Source: Algorimicrobium echini
GTDB lineage: Bacteria > Bacteroidota > Bacteroidia > Flavobacteriales > Flavobacteriaceae
Direction of reading: 5' to 3'
Length of the DNA: 64,000 nt
NCBI RefSeq assembly: GCF_900115185.1
Contig: NZ_FOVN01000001.1
Coordinates: forward strand, 744,001-808,000
Every line of letters begins with the position of its first letter. The first letter of the stretch is position 1. The position numbers and the translations under genes were made by a program. Below are positions 9,415 through 18,168 of the stretch, piece after piece. The notes under the pieces are model-generated. The model was not told the origin of the DNA. It did no database searches and was given only the letters and a program-made list of their open reading frames with translations.

Positions 9415-10737
9415 ATGGATATCATGAAAATACCTGTATTATTTGCTTCTAAAATATTTCAGAAAACTAATCACTTATATTTAGGTCTTTTAGTCTTGAT
9501 TTTTTTCTTCGGAAATTTCTCTGAAGTATTCAGTCAAGAACTAAATAATACAACGATTCAGGATTCAACAAAAACGACAAAAAAAGAATCTTTATTAGGA
9601 CCTTCTGATGCTAATAACCAGTTGAAAGCAGATGCTAAAGAAAAAAATCCCACCATAAAAAAGGATTTTATCGATAAAGCTGTTGAGGCTAAAAACAATT
9701 TTTATACAAAAACAGGATTTAAAATTGGTTTCGATTATAGTTCCTTATACCTAGGAGCTACAGAAAGTTTAGGCGATAATCATACAGCAAGTGGCATTGC
9801 CAGACTTTATGGCCGTTGGGATTTAATAGGTCGTGGCACCAATGATACAGGTGGAATAGTTTATAAAATAGAACACAGACATGCGTACACAGATTTAGCA
9901 CCCTCACAACTGGGTTTTGAAATTGGTTATGCAGGTTCGTTACATCCACTTTATAGTGACCAGGGTTTTAGAACTACAAATCTATATTGGAGACAATCGT
10001 TTTTAAATGGTAAAATTGTGGGTTATGCTGGATTTTTGGATTCATCCGATTGGACCGATGTTTATGCTTTGGCAAGCCCCTGGGAAAGCTTTAATAATTT
10101 AGCCTTTTCCGTCGGTTCGGCAACCATTGGTGGTTTACCAGATGGTACGCTTGGCGTCATGTTAAGTGCTTGGCTTACAGACAAGATGTATGCTATTGCC
10201 AGTATTACCGATGTTAATGCCAGACCAACAAACATTTTTAAAGGCTTTGACACCTTTTTCAGCGATTTCCAAACTTTTAAAACCTTTGAAATTGGTATCA
10301 TAAAAAGTAAAGAAACAGCTTTTGTTAATAATTTCCATATCACCCTTTGGCAAATAGACGAAAGCGATTTTTACGGCTCACCAAACGGTTGGGGAATTGA
10401 TTTTTCGGGCACACTCATGTTTGGCAAGTATGAGCCTTTTTTACGAGGTGGATGGGCCAAAGATGGTGGCAGTTTGTATGAAACATCCCTAACAGCAGGA
10501 CTTGGTTATTATTTAGGAAGTCATGTTTTAGGCGTAGGATTAAATTGGGGACAACCCAATGAAACGACGTTTGCAACTGATTTAGATGACCAATTTACCT
10601 CCGAAATTTTCTTTAAATGGCAAGTCGCACACCAAGTTCAAATAACACCTAGCCTCCAATTAATAGCAAGTCCAGCCTTAAACCCAAATACAGATTTTAC
10701 TGCTGTATTTGGTTTAAGGACTCGGATTTTTTTATAA
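9415..10737 (+). CDS. Carbohydrate-selective porin OprB-like outer-membrane protein
   Basis: The protein is 440 residues with a long N-terminal signal region ending near EVFSQ (an alternative ATG at 9424 removes three residues). A linker rich in K, D, N and A (about residues 45-90) resembles the periplasmic segment of OprB proteins. The remainder is amphipathic beta strands rich in aromatic and glycine residues, with motifs such as GRWD, LYWRQSF and SLTAGLGYY. It ends TRIFL, a typical outer-membrane barrel C-terminus with phenylalanine next to last. OprB porins pass small sugars and other solutes. Next to three exported hydrolases it plausibly admits their substrate. No glycan-specific gene is nearby, so the sugar specificity of the family name may not hold here. 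Confidence 0.85.
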   Translation: MDIMKIPVLFASKIFQKTNHLYLGLLVLIFFFGNFSEVFSQELNNTTIQDSTKTTKKESLLGPSDANNQLKADAKEKNPTIKKDFIDKAVEAKNNFYTKTGFKIGFDYSSLYLGATESLGDNHTASGIARLYGRWDLIGRGTNDTGGIVYKIEHRHAYTDLAPSQLGFEIGYAGSLHPLYSDQGFRTTNLYWRQSFLNGKIVGYAGFLDSSDWTDVYALASPWESFNNLAFSVGSATIGGLPDGTLGVMLSAWLTDKMYAIASITDVNARPTNIFKGFDTFFSDFQTFKTFEIGIIKSKETAFVNNFHITLWQIDESDFYGSPNGWGIDFSGTLMFGKYEPFLRGGWAKDGGSLYETSLTAGLGYYLGSHVLGVGLNWGQPNETTFATDLDDQFTSEIFFKWQVAHQVQITPSLQLIASPALNPNTDFTAVFGLRTRIFL

Positions 10738-10814
10738 GCGAAATGGATCGCTTTCAAACTAAAATTTTGATAATTGAAGTGCTTTAACAATATAAATAAT
10801 CCAAAATTTAAAAG

Positions 10815-11840
10815 ATGAAAAAACATAGCATTCTGTTTTTTTTATGCATTTTAACCCTTGTTGCAAGTTGTAAAAAAGAGCCTAGAGTAAAACAAATTAA
10901 GCCCGAAAACATAGGTGTTTTAGATCCGCTTCCGTCTTGGAATGATGGCAAAACTAAAAACGACATTATTGCGTTTGTTAAAAACGTAACAACAGAAGGC
11001 AACCCAGACTTTGTTCCCGTAGAAGACCGGATTGCTACTTTTGATAATGATGGAACACTCTGGTCCGAGCAACCTTTGTATGCACAATTGCGTTATGTTT
11101 TGGATGAAATTAAGGTATTAGCACCAGAGCATCCTGAATGGAAAACAACCGAACCTTTTAAGTCAGTTTTAGAGGGCAATGTGGAAGCCGTTTTTAAGTC
11201 TGGCAAAGAAGGTATTGTTAAAATGGGAATGGCAAGTAGCACTAATATAGAGTCTGGAGCGTTTAGGGAATCGGTAAAAAAATGGATGGTTAAAGCAAAA
11301 CATCCACGTTTTAATAGACCTTATAATGAGGTTATATACCAACCTATGATTGAGTTATTAGCTTATTTAGAAACTAATGGCTTTACTAACTTTATTGTAA
11401 CTGGTAGCGATATTGATTTTATGCGTGCTTGGGCAACAGAAACTTATGGTATTCCTTCACATCGTATAATAGGAAGTATGGTAGAAACGGAATATGATAA
11501 TACAGATGGCAAAGCGTCTATTATTAGGTTAAAAGGTTCCGTATTAGCAGATAGATATAATGGGAAACCTATTGGTATTTATAGACATATTGGAAAAAAA
11601 CCTATTTTTGCTGCTGGAAATTCGGATGGCGATTTAGAAATGTTACATTATACCGATACCAACAAATATCCAAGCATCAAGCTTTTTGTACATCATACAG
11701 ATAGTGTTCGCGAATGGGCTTACGACCGTAACTCTCCAATTGGAGGGCTTAACGAAGGACTTGATGAAGCAATTGCTAAAAACTGGACTATTGCCGATAT
11801 GAAAAACGATTGGAATACTATTTTTTCTTTTCAAAAATAA
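10815..11840 (+). CDS. HAD-superfamily hydrolase lipoprotein (phosphoserine phosphatase-like)
   Basis: This 341-residue protein has a lipoprotein signal ending LVASC, so it should be anchored in the cell envelope by Cys19. The haloacid dehalogenase core is complete. Motif I is FDNDGT, with nucleophile D77 and general acid D79. Motif II is Thr196 in IVTGSD. A basic residue in the KGSVLADRY region supplies motif III, and motif IV is the GNSDGD acidic pair (D271, D273). A helical cap is inserted between motifs I and II. Envelope-localised HAD proteins usually hydrolyse phosphate esters from outside the cell. It ends the same-strand cluster that begins with the hybrid regulator and is closed by a strong hairpin. 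The substrate is unknown. Confidence 0.87.
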   Translation: MKKHSILFFLCILTLVASCKKEPRVKQIKPENIGVLDPLPSWNDGKTKNDIIAFVKNVTTEGNPDFVPVEDRIATFDNDGTLWSEQPLYAQLRYVLDEIKVLAPEHPEWKTTEPFKSVLEGNVEAVFKSGKEGIVKMGMASSTNIESGAFRESVKKWMVKAKHPRFNRPYNEVIYQPMIELLAYLETNGFTNFIVTGSDIDFMRAWATETYGIPSHRIIGSMVETEYDNTDGKASIIRLKGSVLADRYNGKPIGIYRHIGKKPIFAAGNSDGDLEMLHYTDTNKYPSIKLFVHHTDSVREWAYDRNSPIGGLNEGLDEAIAKNWTIADMKNDWNTIFSFQK

Positions 11841-11878
11841 AACTAGCATTGGGTTTGTAACTTATTTTTTTAAATTTT

Positions 11879-11909
11879 AAAAGCCTTTCAAGACATTGAG
11901 GGGCTTTTT
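11879..11909. terminator. Bidirectional intrinsic terminator
   Basis: A 13-pair stem (two G-U pairs) with a GACA loop is flanked by AAAA on the left and TTTTT on the right. It lies between convergent genes, so it can stop transcription of the HAD lipoprotein on the plus strand and of the type III R-M operon on the minus strand. Confidence 0.8.
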
Positions 11910-12000
11910 ATTCTTATTAATTATTTGGAATCTTCTTGTAGCATCATGTTTTAAGGTGGTAATTTACATGAGCTCCTATCTTAAAAATTTTAGTACATTT

Positions 12001-12606
12001 TTATAAAGATTTTAAATCTTTAAAGTCGTCAAAAACTAGTTCTTTAATGTTTCTGTAATTTAGATTGTTTAATTTTAAGTTGTCATAATCAGAAACAAAA
12101 GGCAACTTTTTATTTATCATATCTTTTTTAATATCATAGTATGATACTCCTTCCCATACTTGGCACTCTAAATACTCAGCTAATTTATCACAACCATTAT
12201 CAGCAAGATAAATAATTTCAGTGCCTCCAAAAATAGATATGATATCAAAAATGTTTTTTCTAAATTCATTAATGTAATCTGTCTTTTCATCTTCATATAA
12301 AAATCGATACTTATATATAGTTGTCAATTCAACACAGTTCTCATAAACCCTTATGTTAAACACAAAAGGACTGTTGAAACTTATTAATTCTTTAGCATCT
12401 ATATCTGGTATAACCTTGTCTTGTTTTTCGCAATAAATTTCTGGTAATTCATATTCCCAATCTCCTGTTAGTTTGCCTGAACCAATAACAGTAATATGGT
12501 CTAGTTTTAGCGCCTTTAATTTAGCTAGAAACTCATCTTTATGTTCTTCAATGGTGTTTTGTGTAAAAGACCTACAGTTACTTATAATATGTAAATCAGT
12601 AGCCAT
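12001..12606 (-). CDS. Unknown protein at the end of the type III R-M operon
   Basis: The product is 201 residues, soluble, with no signal peptide or membrane helix, and I do not recognise the family. The N-terminus (ATDLHIISNCRSF) and a mid-protein IFGGTEIIYLADNG stretch look like alpha/beta segments. Its ATG lies one base after the stop of res, so the two are translationally coupled and it very likely works with the restriction enzyme or rides with it. It could be an accessory nuclease-control factor or an unrelated cargo gene. No catalytic motif is obvious. Confidence 0.75.
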   Translation of the reverse strand: MATDLHIISNCRSFTQNTIEEHKDEFLAKLKALKLDHITVIGSGKLTGDWEYELPEIYCEKQDKVIPDIDAKELISFNSPFVFNIRVYENCVELTTIYKYRFLYEDEKTDYINEFRKNIFDIISIFGGTEIIYLADNGCDKLAEYLECQVWEGVSYYDIKKDMINKKLPFVSDYDNLKLNNLNYRNIKELVFDDFKDLKSL

Positions 12607-12607
12607 T

Positions 12608-15289
12608 TTATAATCCCTTAATTACCTCAATTACACTTCTAGCTGTATAGGTGTTTTCTACTTGTTTAGACTCAAATACCATAAAGTATTTAAAGGTATC
12701 GCCTGCTTTTTCAGCCCAAGTTTTACCTAGAATATTTTTATTTCTGCTGTCATCATTGTCATACACATCGCCTTTGGTTTCTAATAAAATGATGTTTCCT
12801 TTTTTAGTGTACAAGATAAAGTCTGGATAATGGTTAGAACTAAACCCATTTAAAGCAAACCCTTTGCTTCTTTCAAGGTTTCTATGCCAAAAGACTATGT
12901 TTTCAAGCGAAGCTACTTCCATAATCATATTTTGCTCATAATTGTTCATGCTGGCTTCTCTATCATATAGAGATTTACCAATAGTGGTACTAGGGTTTAA
13001 AAAGGTTAGTGTTTCAGGGAATTCAAAATTCTCTTTTACAATAATCTGATTACTATCTATAAGAACTTTAAAACGCTCTTTAGCATAAGTATTGGTTAGT
13101 TCATTGATTTTATCTCTAATCTTTTTTACATAAATAAAATCATTATCGACTATATCTCTAATTTGCTCACTAGATAGATTATCAAAAACGCGACTCACAT
13201 ATTTTTGTAATTCTTGTTGCGAAATAGGTGTCATGTCTCCAAGTTTAGAAACGATGATGTTACTAATTTGATTAACTTGTGATGCTTTAGGTTTGGATAA
13301 AATAGTGTCAACTAGAATATCCTTTGCTCTTTTACTTACTTTTTGAGCAGTAGCAGTCTGTTTTTGCTCATTAAAATCTACTGCGTATATCTCTTTAGAA
13401 ATATCATCAAAAGTTACTTGTGTGCTGTAATTAGATAGCTTGAAACCATCCAGTAAACTTACTTTATTTAGGTATTGGTCTTCTGAATTTAATTCTTCAA
13501 AAAGACTAACACCATTAAGCTCACCTTCTTCTACTTTTTTAAAGAATTGCGGTAATTTTATGGTAGCAGCTAGGTCTTTAAATTGAGTGTCTAGTTTATA
13601 AACTTTAGGTGCAGTTTTCATAATATCTGTAAAAATAGAAGTGGTATCATCAATCTCAATATCATTTACTTTCTGTTCAAAAGTGTGTCCTTCAACTTTT
13701 GCTTTTTCTGTAATATGAGATACTAAAGTATTTTGTTTACTAATAGTATCTAATGTAACTTCTTCCTCTGGATTAAACGCAACTGCTTCCACATCAAAAT
13801 CTTCATCAGATTGTACATAGTCATCAGGTTTTGGTTCTTCTGCAAATAAATCTTGAGTTAATACTTCATTTGGCGTTAATGCTTCCTCTGGAGCTTCTTC
13901 AGCATAATAATCATCTTTACTAAAACCAGATTCTTGCAAACCTTTAACAATACTATCTAAGGTCTCATTAAACTTTGCTGAAGCTGTTAACACAAAAGAC
14001 ATGTTTAATAAGGCTTCTTTATGTTTAACTACATAAGGCTGTCTTAAAACGCGGCCTAAAATTTGTTCTACTTCCACAGGGGAAGACTTGTCTGCCAATG
14101 ATGTTAATATGTATGCATTTGGGCAATCCCATCCTTCTTTTAAAGCATTTACAGTAATGATATATTTAACAGGACAGTCTTTAGCCATGAGGTCAACACC
14201 TTTTAGCTCATCCATGCCACTAGTTTTTATTTTTATTTGTTCCTCTGGAATCTTAATCTTTATTAACTGCTCTTTTATTTTCTGAAACGTAGTGTTGTTC
14301 TTTCCTTTAATGTTAGATTGAGCTTGGAATAACACAATAGGTCTAATGTATTTTCCTGTTAACTTTTCTTCTTCAATAGCTAGTAGTTCTAACTGTCTTT
14401 GTAAATGCAATGCACTAGTAATGACTTCTTCTTTTTTATGATGGTTATAAACTACAACAGGAAGCTTTACCATATTTTCCTTTTTAAGAGCCAAGGCATT
14501 TACAAAAGAAATAATGTTGCTATTTTCTTTAGGTGTAGCGGTTAAATCTAAAACTAAAGAAGGGTTTAAATTGTTCAGCATTTCAACACTTAAATCACTT
14601 TCAGCATTATGGCTTTCATCTACAATTACAATAGGGTTGAGGCTTCTAATAATATTAATTAAAGCTGTTTCATCTGTATCTGGTAACACAAGGTTTTTAT
14701 CTACAATAGTGTTTCTAAAAGACTCTAAAGCACCATTTTCTTGGAACACTTTTCTATCATCTTTCTTTCTAGAGTTTATACGTAAACTGCTAAAATTGAA
14801 AACAAAAATATTGAGCTGTTCGGTTACAGAAGTAGGGTTGAAATTTGCACCTTGTAAGAGCTGGTCTTTTTCATACACTTCAACTCTGTTACCAAATAGA
14901 CTATTTAACTTTTCTCTATAAGGGTGATTAGAGTCTGAAAGGTTTTTTACTGTTTGTTGTAATAAATTAGACCAAGGGACTAGCCAAACAACTGCTTTTG
15001 CATTACCTTGATAAAAATGCTTGTTTATAGTATGTATAGCATTACATGCAATAAATGTTTTACCACCAGCAGTAGGTACTTTTATGGCTATATGTAATGC
15101 ATTTGGAATATTATCTTTATAAGGTTTCATGCCTGTAAAAGAACCATCTAGTTGTGGAGTATAGGGTATGCCTAATTTATCTTCCCAATATTGATTAAAT
15201 GCTTTAGCAGGTGTAGCCTCTTTTTGTGTATAGGACAAAAAATGCTCTAAATCTTTTATAACTCTATGTTGGTATGGTTTTAATTCCAT
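12608..15289 (-). CDS. res: Type III restriction enzyme, Res subunit (helicase-nuclease)
   Basis: This 893-residue protein provides the ATP-dependent translocase and nuclease of a type III restriction-modification system. Superfamily 2 helicase motifs are all visible: Walker A in PTAGGKT (residues 72-78), DESH (224-227), TATP (250-253), a motif around EGWDCP (385-390), and QILGRVLRQ (409-417). A C-terminal PD-(D/E)xK nuclease appears as PDF (D823) followed by LLETKGD (E837, K839). Both halves look intact, so it should be active. It acts with the Mod subunit to cut DNA carrying two unmethylated sites. It follows the RhuM-like gene after an 86-base gap full of repeats, unlike most type III operons, where mod and res are adjacent. 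Confidence 0.96.
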   Translation of the reverse strand: MELKPYQHRVIKDLEHFLSYTQKEATPAKAFNQYWEDKLGIPYTPQLDGSFTGMKPYKDNIPNALHIAIKVPTAGGKTFIACNAIHTINKHFYQGNAKAVVWLVPWSNLLQQTVKNLSDSNHPYREKLNSLFGNRVEVYEKDQLLQGANFNPTSVTEQLNIFVFNFSSLRINSRKKDDRKVFQENGALESFRNTIVDKNLVLPDTDETALINIIRSLNPIVIVDESHNAESDLSVEMLNNLNPSLVLDLTATPKENSNIISFVNALALKKENMVKLPVVVYNHHKKEEVITSALHLQRQLELLAIEEEKLTGKYIRPIVLFQAQSNIKGKNNTTFQKIKEQLIKIKIPEEQIKIKTSGMDELKGVDLMAKDCPVKYIITVNALKEGWDCPNAYILTSLADKSSPVEVEQILGRVLRQPYVVKHKEALLNMSFVLTASAKFNETLDSIVKGLQESGFSKDDYYAEEAPEEALTPNEVLTQDLFAEEPKPDDYVQSDEDFDVEAVAFNPEEEVTLDTISKQNTLVSHITEKAKVEGHTFEQKVNDIEIDDTTSIFTDIMKTAPKVYKLDTQFKDLAATIKLPQFFKKVEEGELNGVSLFEELNSEDQYLNKVSLLDGFKLSNYSTQVTFDDISKEIYAVDFNEQKQTATAQKVSKRAKDILVDTILSKPKASQVNQISNIIVSKLGDMTPISQQELQKYVSRVFDNLSSEQIRDIVDNDFIYVKKIRDKINELTNTYAKERFKVLIDSNQIIVKENFEFPETLTFLNPSTTIGKSLYDREASMNNYEQNMIMEVASLENIVFWHRNLERSKGFALNGFSSNHYPDFILYTKKGNIILLETKGDVYDNDDSRNKNILGKTWAEKAGDTFKYFMVFESKQVENTYTARSVIEVIKGL

Positions 15290-15304
15290 TAGTTAATTTG
15301 TTTA

Positions 15305-15383
15305 TGCACAAGAAATCCCCTTTTTTTGTGCACGTTATTTTTATATGTACAACAAAGTGCCATTTCTTGTGCACGTTATTTTT
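15305..15383. repeat. Paired inverted and direct repeats between rhuM and res
   Basis: TGCACAAGAAAT at 15305-15316 is the exact reverse complement of 15362-15373. TTGTGCACGTTATTTTT occurs at 15326-15342 and again at 15367-15383, a 41-base direct repeat period. The second copy contains the stop codon of the RhuM-like gene. Each copy carries the palindrome GTGCAC. This could be an operator for a regulator of res, a hairpin that tunes res expression, or the scar of an insertion. No transposase is nearby. Confidence 0.75.
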
Positions 15384-16386
15384 TGTTTAACTTCTTAAGT
15401 TCTTTGTCGAAATCAGAAATTATTTTTTGTGTCTTATTAAAAACATCATATTCTTTTATGGCTTTTTTATTTGCTTGAAGTTTTGATATTTTTCCTTTTC
15501 CTTGTAAAACTTTATAATCATTAAAGTTTAAAAACTTGTTTACACTTTCAGCTAATCCTGCCATTGTAAATGTGTTTTCTCTTTCAATTAAACCCTCAAT
15601 ATAATCAAAGTAAGAAGTGACTGTTCTTTCTAATTGCCTAATCTCTTTTTCTTTTAAGTAGTTTTTAGCAATAACAACATCTTGTTTTAAAACGCGACCA
15701 TCAGGACTATTTTTCCAAGTAGTAAGCCCCATTTTAGGGTCTTTTTTATTGGCTTTAGTATAAATTATTTCTGCTGCCGTTTTACCTGTAATGGCAAAAT
15801 GAAACTTATTCTGAATCATAGCATAAAAGTTTTTTGTAATTTCTGCATTCTTATCATAGTCAATACAACATTCAGCAAAAATATCGGTAACTTGTTGGTA
15901 AATTCTCCTTTCACTGGCTCTAATTGAGCGAACTCTTTGTAAAAGTTCTTTAAAATAGTCTTTGCCAAAAAGTGCATTACCTTGTTTCAATCTACCATCA
16001 TCTAAAACAAAACCTTTTATAATGTATTCTTTTAAAGTTTGAGTAGCCCAAATTCTAAATTGTGTTGCTTTTGTAGAGTTTACACGATACCCAACTGAAA
16101 TTATAGCATCTAGGTTATAATATTTTGTTTCTGTCTTTTGGGTTTTTCCTTTAATAGCACCATGTTGAGTGGTATGTTCCAAAATGGAACTAACCATTTT
16201 TTCTTCTAATTCACCAGATTCAAAAATATTAATTAAGTGTTTTGTTATTGCAGGCCTTTGTACACCAAACAACTCTGCTATGGCTTTTTGGGTTAACCAA
16301 ACAGATTCATTTTGCAGTAAAACATCTACACGTACTTCTCCACTTGGTGCAGTATATAAAATAAATTTCTTTAAACTCTCTTCCAT
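15376..16386 (-). CDS. rhuM: RhuM-family protein within the type III R-M operon
   Basis: The 336-residue protein matches the RhuM family (first named from Salmonella SPI-3). The N-terminal half has a winged-helix-like DNA-binding look: WLTQKAIAELFGVQRPAITKHLINIFESGEL at residues 30-60 reads as a helix-turn-helix. The conserved segment YYNLDAIISVGYRVNS and the following ATQFRIWATQTLKEYIIKGFVLDD are hallmark RhuM sequences. The C-terminal half is charged and helical. RhuM proteins are often found inside or beside R-M and toxin-antitoxin loci; their biochemical role is not settled. Its start lies four bases after the stop of mod, so it is in the operon. A regulatory or host-addiction role is inference. 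Confidence 0.9.
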   Translation of the reverse strand: MEESLKKFILYTAPSGEVRVDVLLQNESVWLTQKAIAELFGVQRPAITKHLINIFESGELEEKMVSSILEHTTQHGAIKGKTQKTETKYYNLDAIISVGYRVNSTKATQFRIWATQTLKEYIIKGFVLDDGRLKQGNALFGKDYFKELLQRVRSIRASERRIYQQVTDIFAECCIDYDKNAEITKNFYAMIQNKFHFAITGKTAAEIIYTKANKKDPKMGLTTWKNSPDGRVLKQDVVIAKNYLKEKEIRQLERTVTSYFDYIEGLIERENTFTMAGLAESVNKFLNFNDYKVLQGKGKISKLQANKKAIKEYDVFNKTQKIISDFDKELKKLNKK

Positions 16387-16389
16387 ATC

Positions 16390-17970
16390 TTAAAATCTAG
16401 TTATATCTCTAGGTATCTTTTTAAATACTATGTTATACCTATCCATAATGCTTTGGTCTAGCAAACAATTATCTGCATAAATAATGTACTGACTGGCTTT
16501 GGTTTTAATAGACCTTAAAAAGCTTTCATTTAAAGTCGTGATACTGTCTTTTTGGTAATAAAAATAGTAAGCCGTATCATTTTTAGCGCCTAATAGATAA
16601 TCTTCTTTAGGTTTGATAAAAGGGGTTTTAGCTTCACTATACCAAACATACTCTAGTATTTTATCTAGGGAAACTTCTTCATTTAAAAAACCAGTATCTA
16701 AAAATAACGGTTCTCCTAACTCATAGTATGTGAAATCTCCACCAGTACCTTCAACAGCTTTTTTATCTTCGCCATAACCATTTATGACTCGTTTTACGCG
16801 TTCTGCAGTAATGGTATTGGCATAGTCCTCCATTTCTACTAAAATGAATTTTCGGTTTCCGCCATCTTGTTGGTTGAGGTTTAAAACCGCATGAGCTGTG
16901 GTGCCTGAACCTGCAAAAGAGTCTAATATGATTGAGTTTTTATTCGAAGCAATTTTTAAAATTTTCTCAATAAATTTTGAAGGTTTTGGTGTTTTGAAAA
17001 TATCTGAAGTCTTTAATTCAGAAAAAAGTTTTATCAACTCATATTTTGCATTTCTGTTGTGCCCAGTATCATCAATCTCCCACCATATATTTGATGGAAC
17101 AATTCCAGATTGGTCTTTTAAAAAAGTTTTTTTTATAATTCTTGTTTCGTCTTCTGAAAAAACAACAACTTTGTCAATAATCATTTCTTCTACCTTTTCT
17201 TTGTTCCATCTCCATCCATTTTTCGGAGGTTTGATTATTAACCCTTTAGGACTAACTATATCATAGGTTAGATTTTTTCTTGGATTAGGTGAGGAAATAT
17301 TACCTGAAAACCAAGGACCTCTAATGTCATTATCAGGATTCTTATAATGAGAATTGTTGTCTTCAGTTCTTTCTAATCGATATGAATTCCAATCTGATTT
17401 TTTCGAATAAACTAAAGTATGATTAAAATCTACTGAAAATTGTTTGGCATCGTTGTTTGATGAATCGGCTGACCTCCATATTAAATCAGTAATAAAATTT
17501 CCGATACCAAAAATCTCATCACAAATTAACTTCAAATGTGCTTGTTCATTATCATCAATCGAAATAAAGATAGCACCATCATCAGCTAACAGTTTGTGTA
17601 ATAATTTAAGTCTAGGGTACATCATGCACAACCATTTGTCATGCCTGCTTAAATCTTCACTTTCTTTGCCTACTACTTGCCCTAACCACTTTTTTAGTTT
17701 GGGGTCACTAACATTATCATTATATACCCAACCTTCATTTCCTGTGTTGTAAGGTGGGTCTATATAGATGCATTTTACCTTACCTTCATATTCTGGTAAT
17801 AAGCTTTTTAAGGCTTCTAGGTTATCACCATGTATAATTTTGTTTTGTGAAGTAGCAGTTTTACTCTCTTTACCATTAGAAAAGGTGTATTGCGGCTCTA
17901 ATGTTTTATAGGGAACATCTTGATGATGGTTTATTACTTTTTCTTTTCCTATCCAGTTTAATGTTGGCAT
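16390..17970 (-). CDS. mod: Type III DNA-methyltransferase, Mod subunit
   Basis: This is a beta-class DNA amino-methyltransferase: catalytic motif IV comes before the AdoMet-binding motif I. In residue numbering from the extended frame that begins at 18018, DPPYNTG is at 87-93 and DSFAGSGTT at 366-374. The roughly 275 residues between hold the target-recognition part, which sets the DNA site. Start at 17970 (MPTLNWIGKEKV) is preferred over 18018 because it matches related proteins and because a TAAATTTG box at 18006-18013 lies inside the longer frame. About 526 residues is slightly short for Mod but the motifs are complete. No simple-sequence repeat that would cause phase variation is present. 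It is the first gene of a four-gene minus-strand operon. Confidence 0.94.
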   Translation of the reverse strand: MPTLNWIGKEKVINHHQDVPYKTLEPQYTFSNGKESKTATSQNKIIHGDNLEALKSLLPEYEGKVKCIYIDPPYNTGNEGWVYNDNVSDPKLKKWLGQVVGKESEDLSRHDKWLCMMYPRLKLLHKLLADDGAIFISIDDNEQAHLKLICDEIFGIGNFITDLIWRSADSSNNDAKQFSVDFNHTLVYSKKSDWNSYRLERTEDNNSHYKNPDNDIRGPWFSGNISSPNPRKNLTYDIVSPKGLIIKPPKNGWRWNKEKVEEMIIDKVVVFSEDETRIIKKTFLKDQSGIVPSNIWWEIDDTGHNRNAKYELIKLFSELKTSDIFKTPKPSKFIEKILKIASNKNSIILDSFAGSGTTAHAVLNLNQQDGGNRKFILVEMEDYANTITAERVKRVINGYGEDKKAVEGTGGDFTYYELGEPLFLDTGFLNEEVSLDKILEYVWYSEAKTPFIKPKEDYLLGAKNDTAYYFYYQKDSITTLNESFLRSIKTKASQYIIYADNCLLDQSIMDRYNIVFKKIPRDITRF

Positions 17971-18005
17971 GTATACGTGGTTTGTTTTTGAGTATTGGAT
18001 TTTCT

Positions 18006-18013
18006 CAAATTTA
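18006..18013 (-). promoter_or_regulatory. Possible -7 element for the type III R-M operon
   Basis: Read on the minus strand this is TAAATTTG, a match to the Bacteroidota TAnnTTTG box, 36 bases before ATG 17970. A -33 box is not clear. The gap to the next gene is short and divergent. Confidence 0.35.
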
Positions 18014-18168
18014 AACAAAGTAGCGGACTAATAAATTGTTTTAAAAAACTTTTGAAAAATAATTATTTTGGATGCTTTTTGAAGCTTTTATTTATTCACT
18101 TTTAATTAAGCCGTTTAAAACATCAACCAATTTTTTGTAAATTAAACCCTATTAAATTTAAGCACTTT

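Noticed and set aside
16390-18018. Phase-variable mod gene
   Set aside because: No homopolymer or simple-sequence repeat long enough to slip lies in the coding sequence or upstream.
12001-18018. Mobile island with integrase or attachment site
   Set aside because: No integrase, transposase, tRNA or flanking repeat was seen. The nested repeats at 15305-15383 are internal to the operon.
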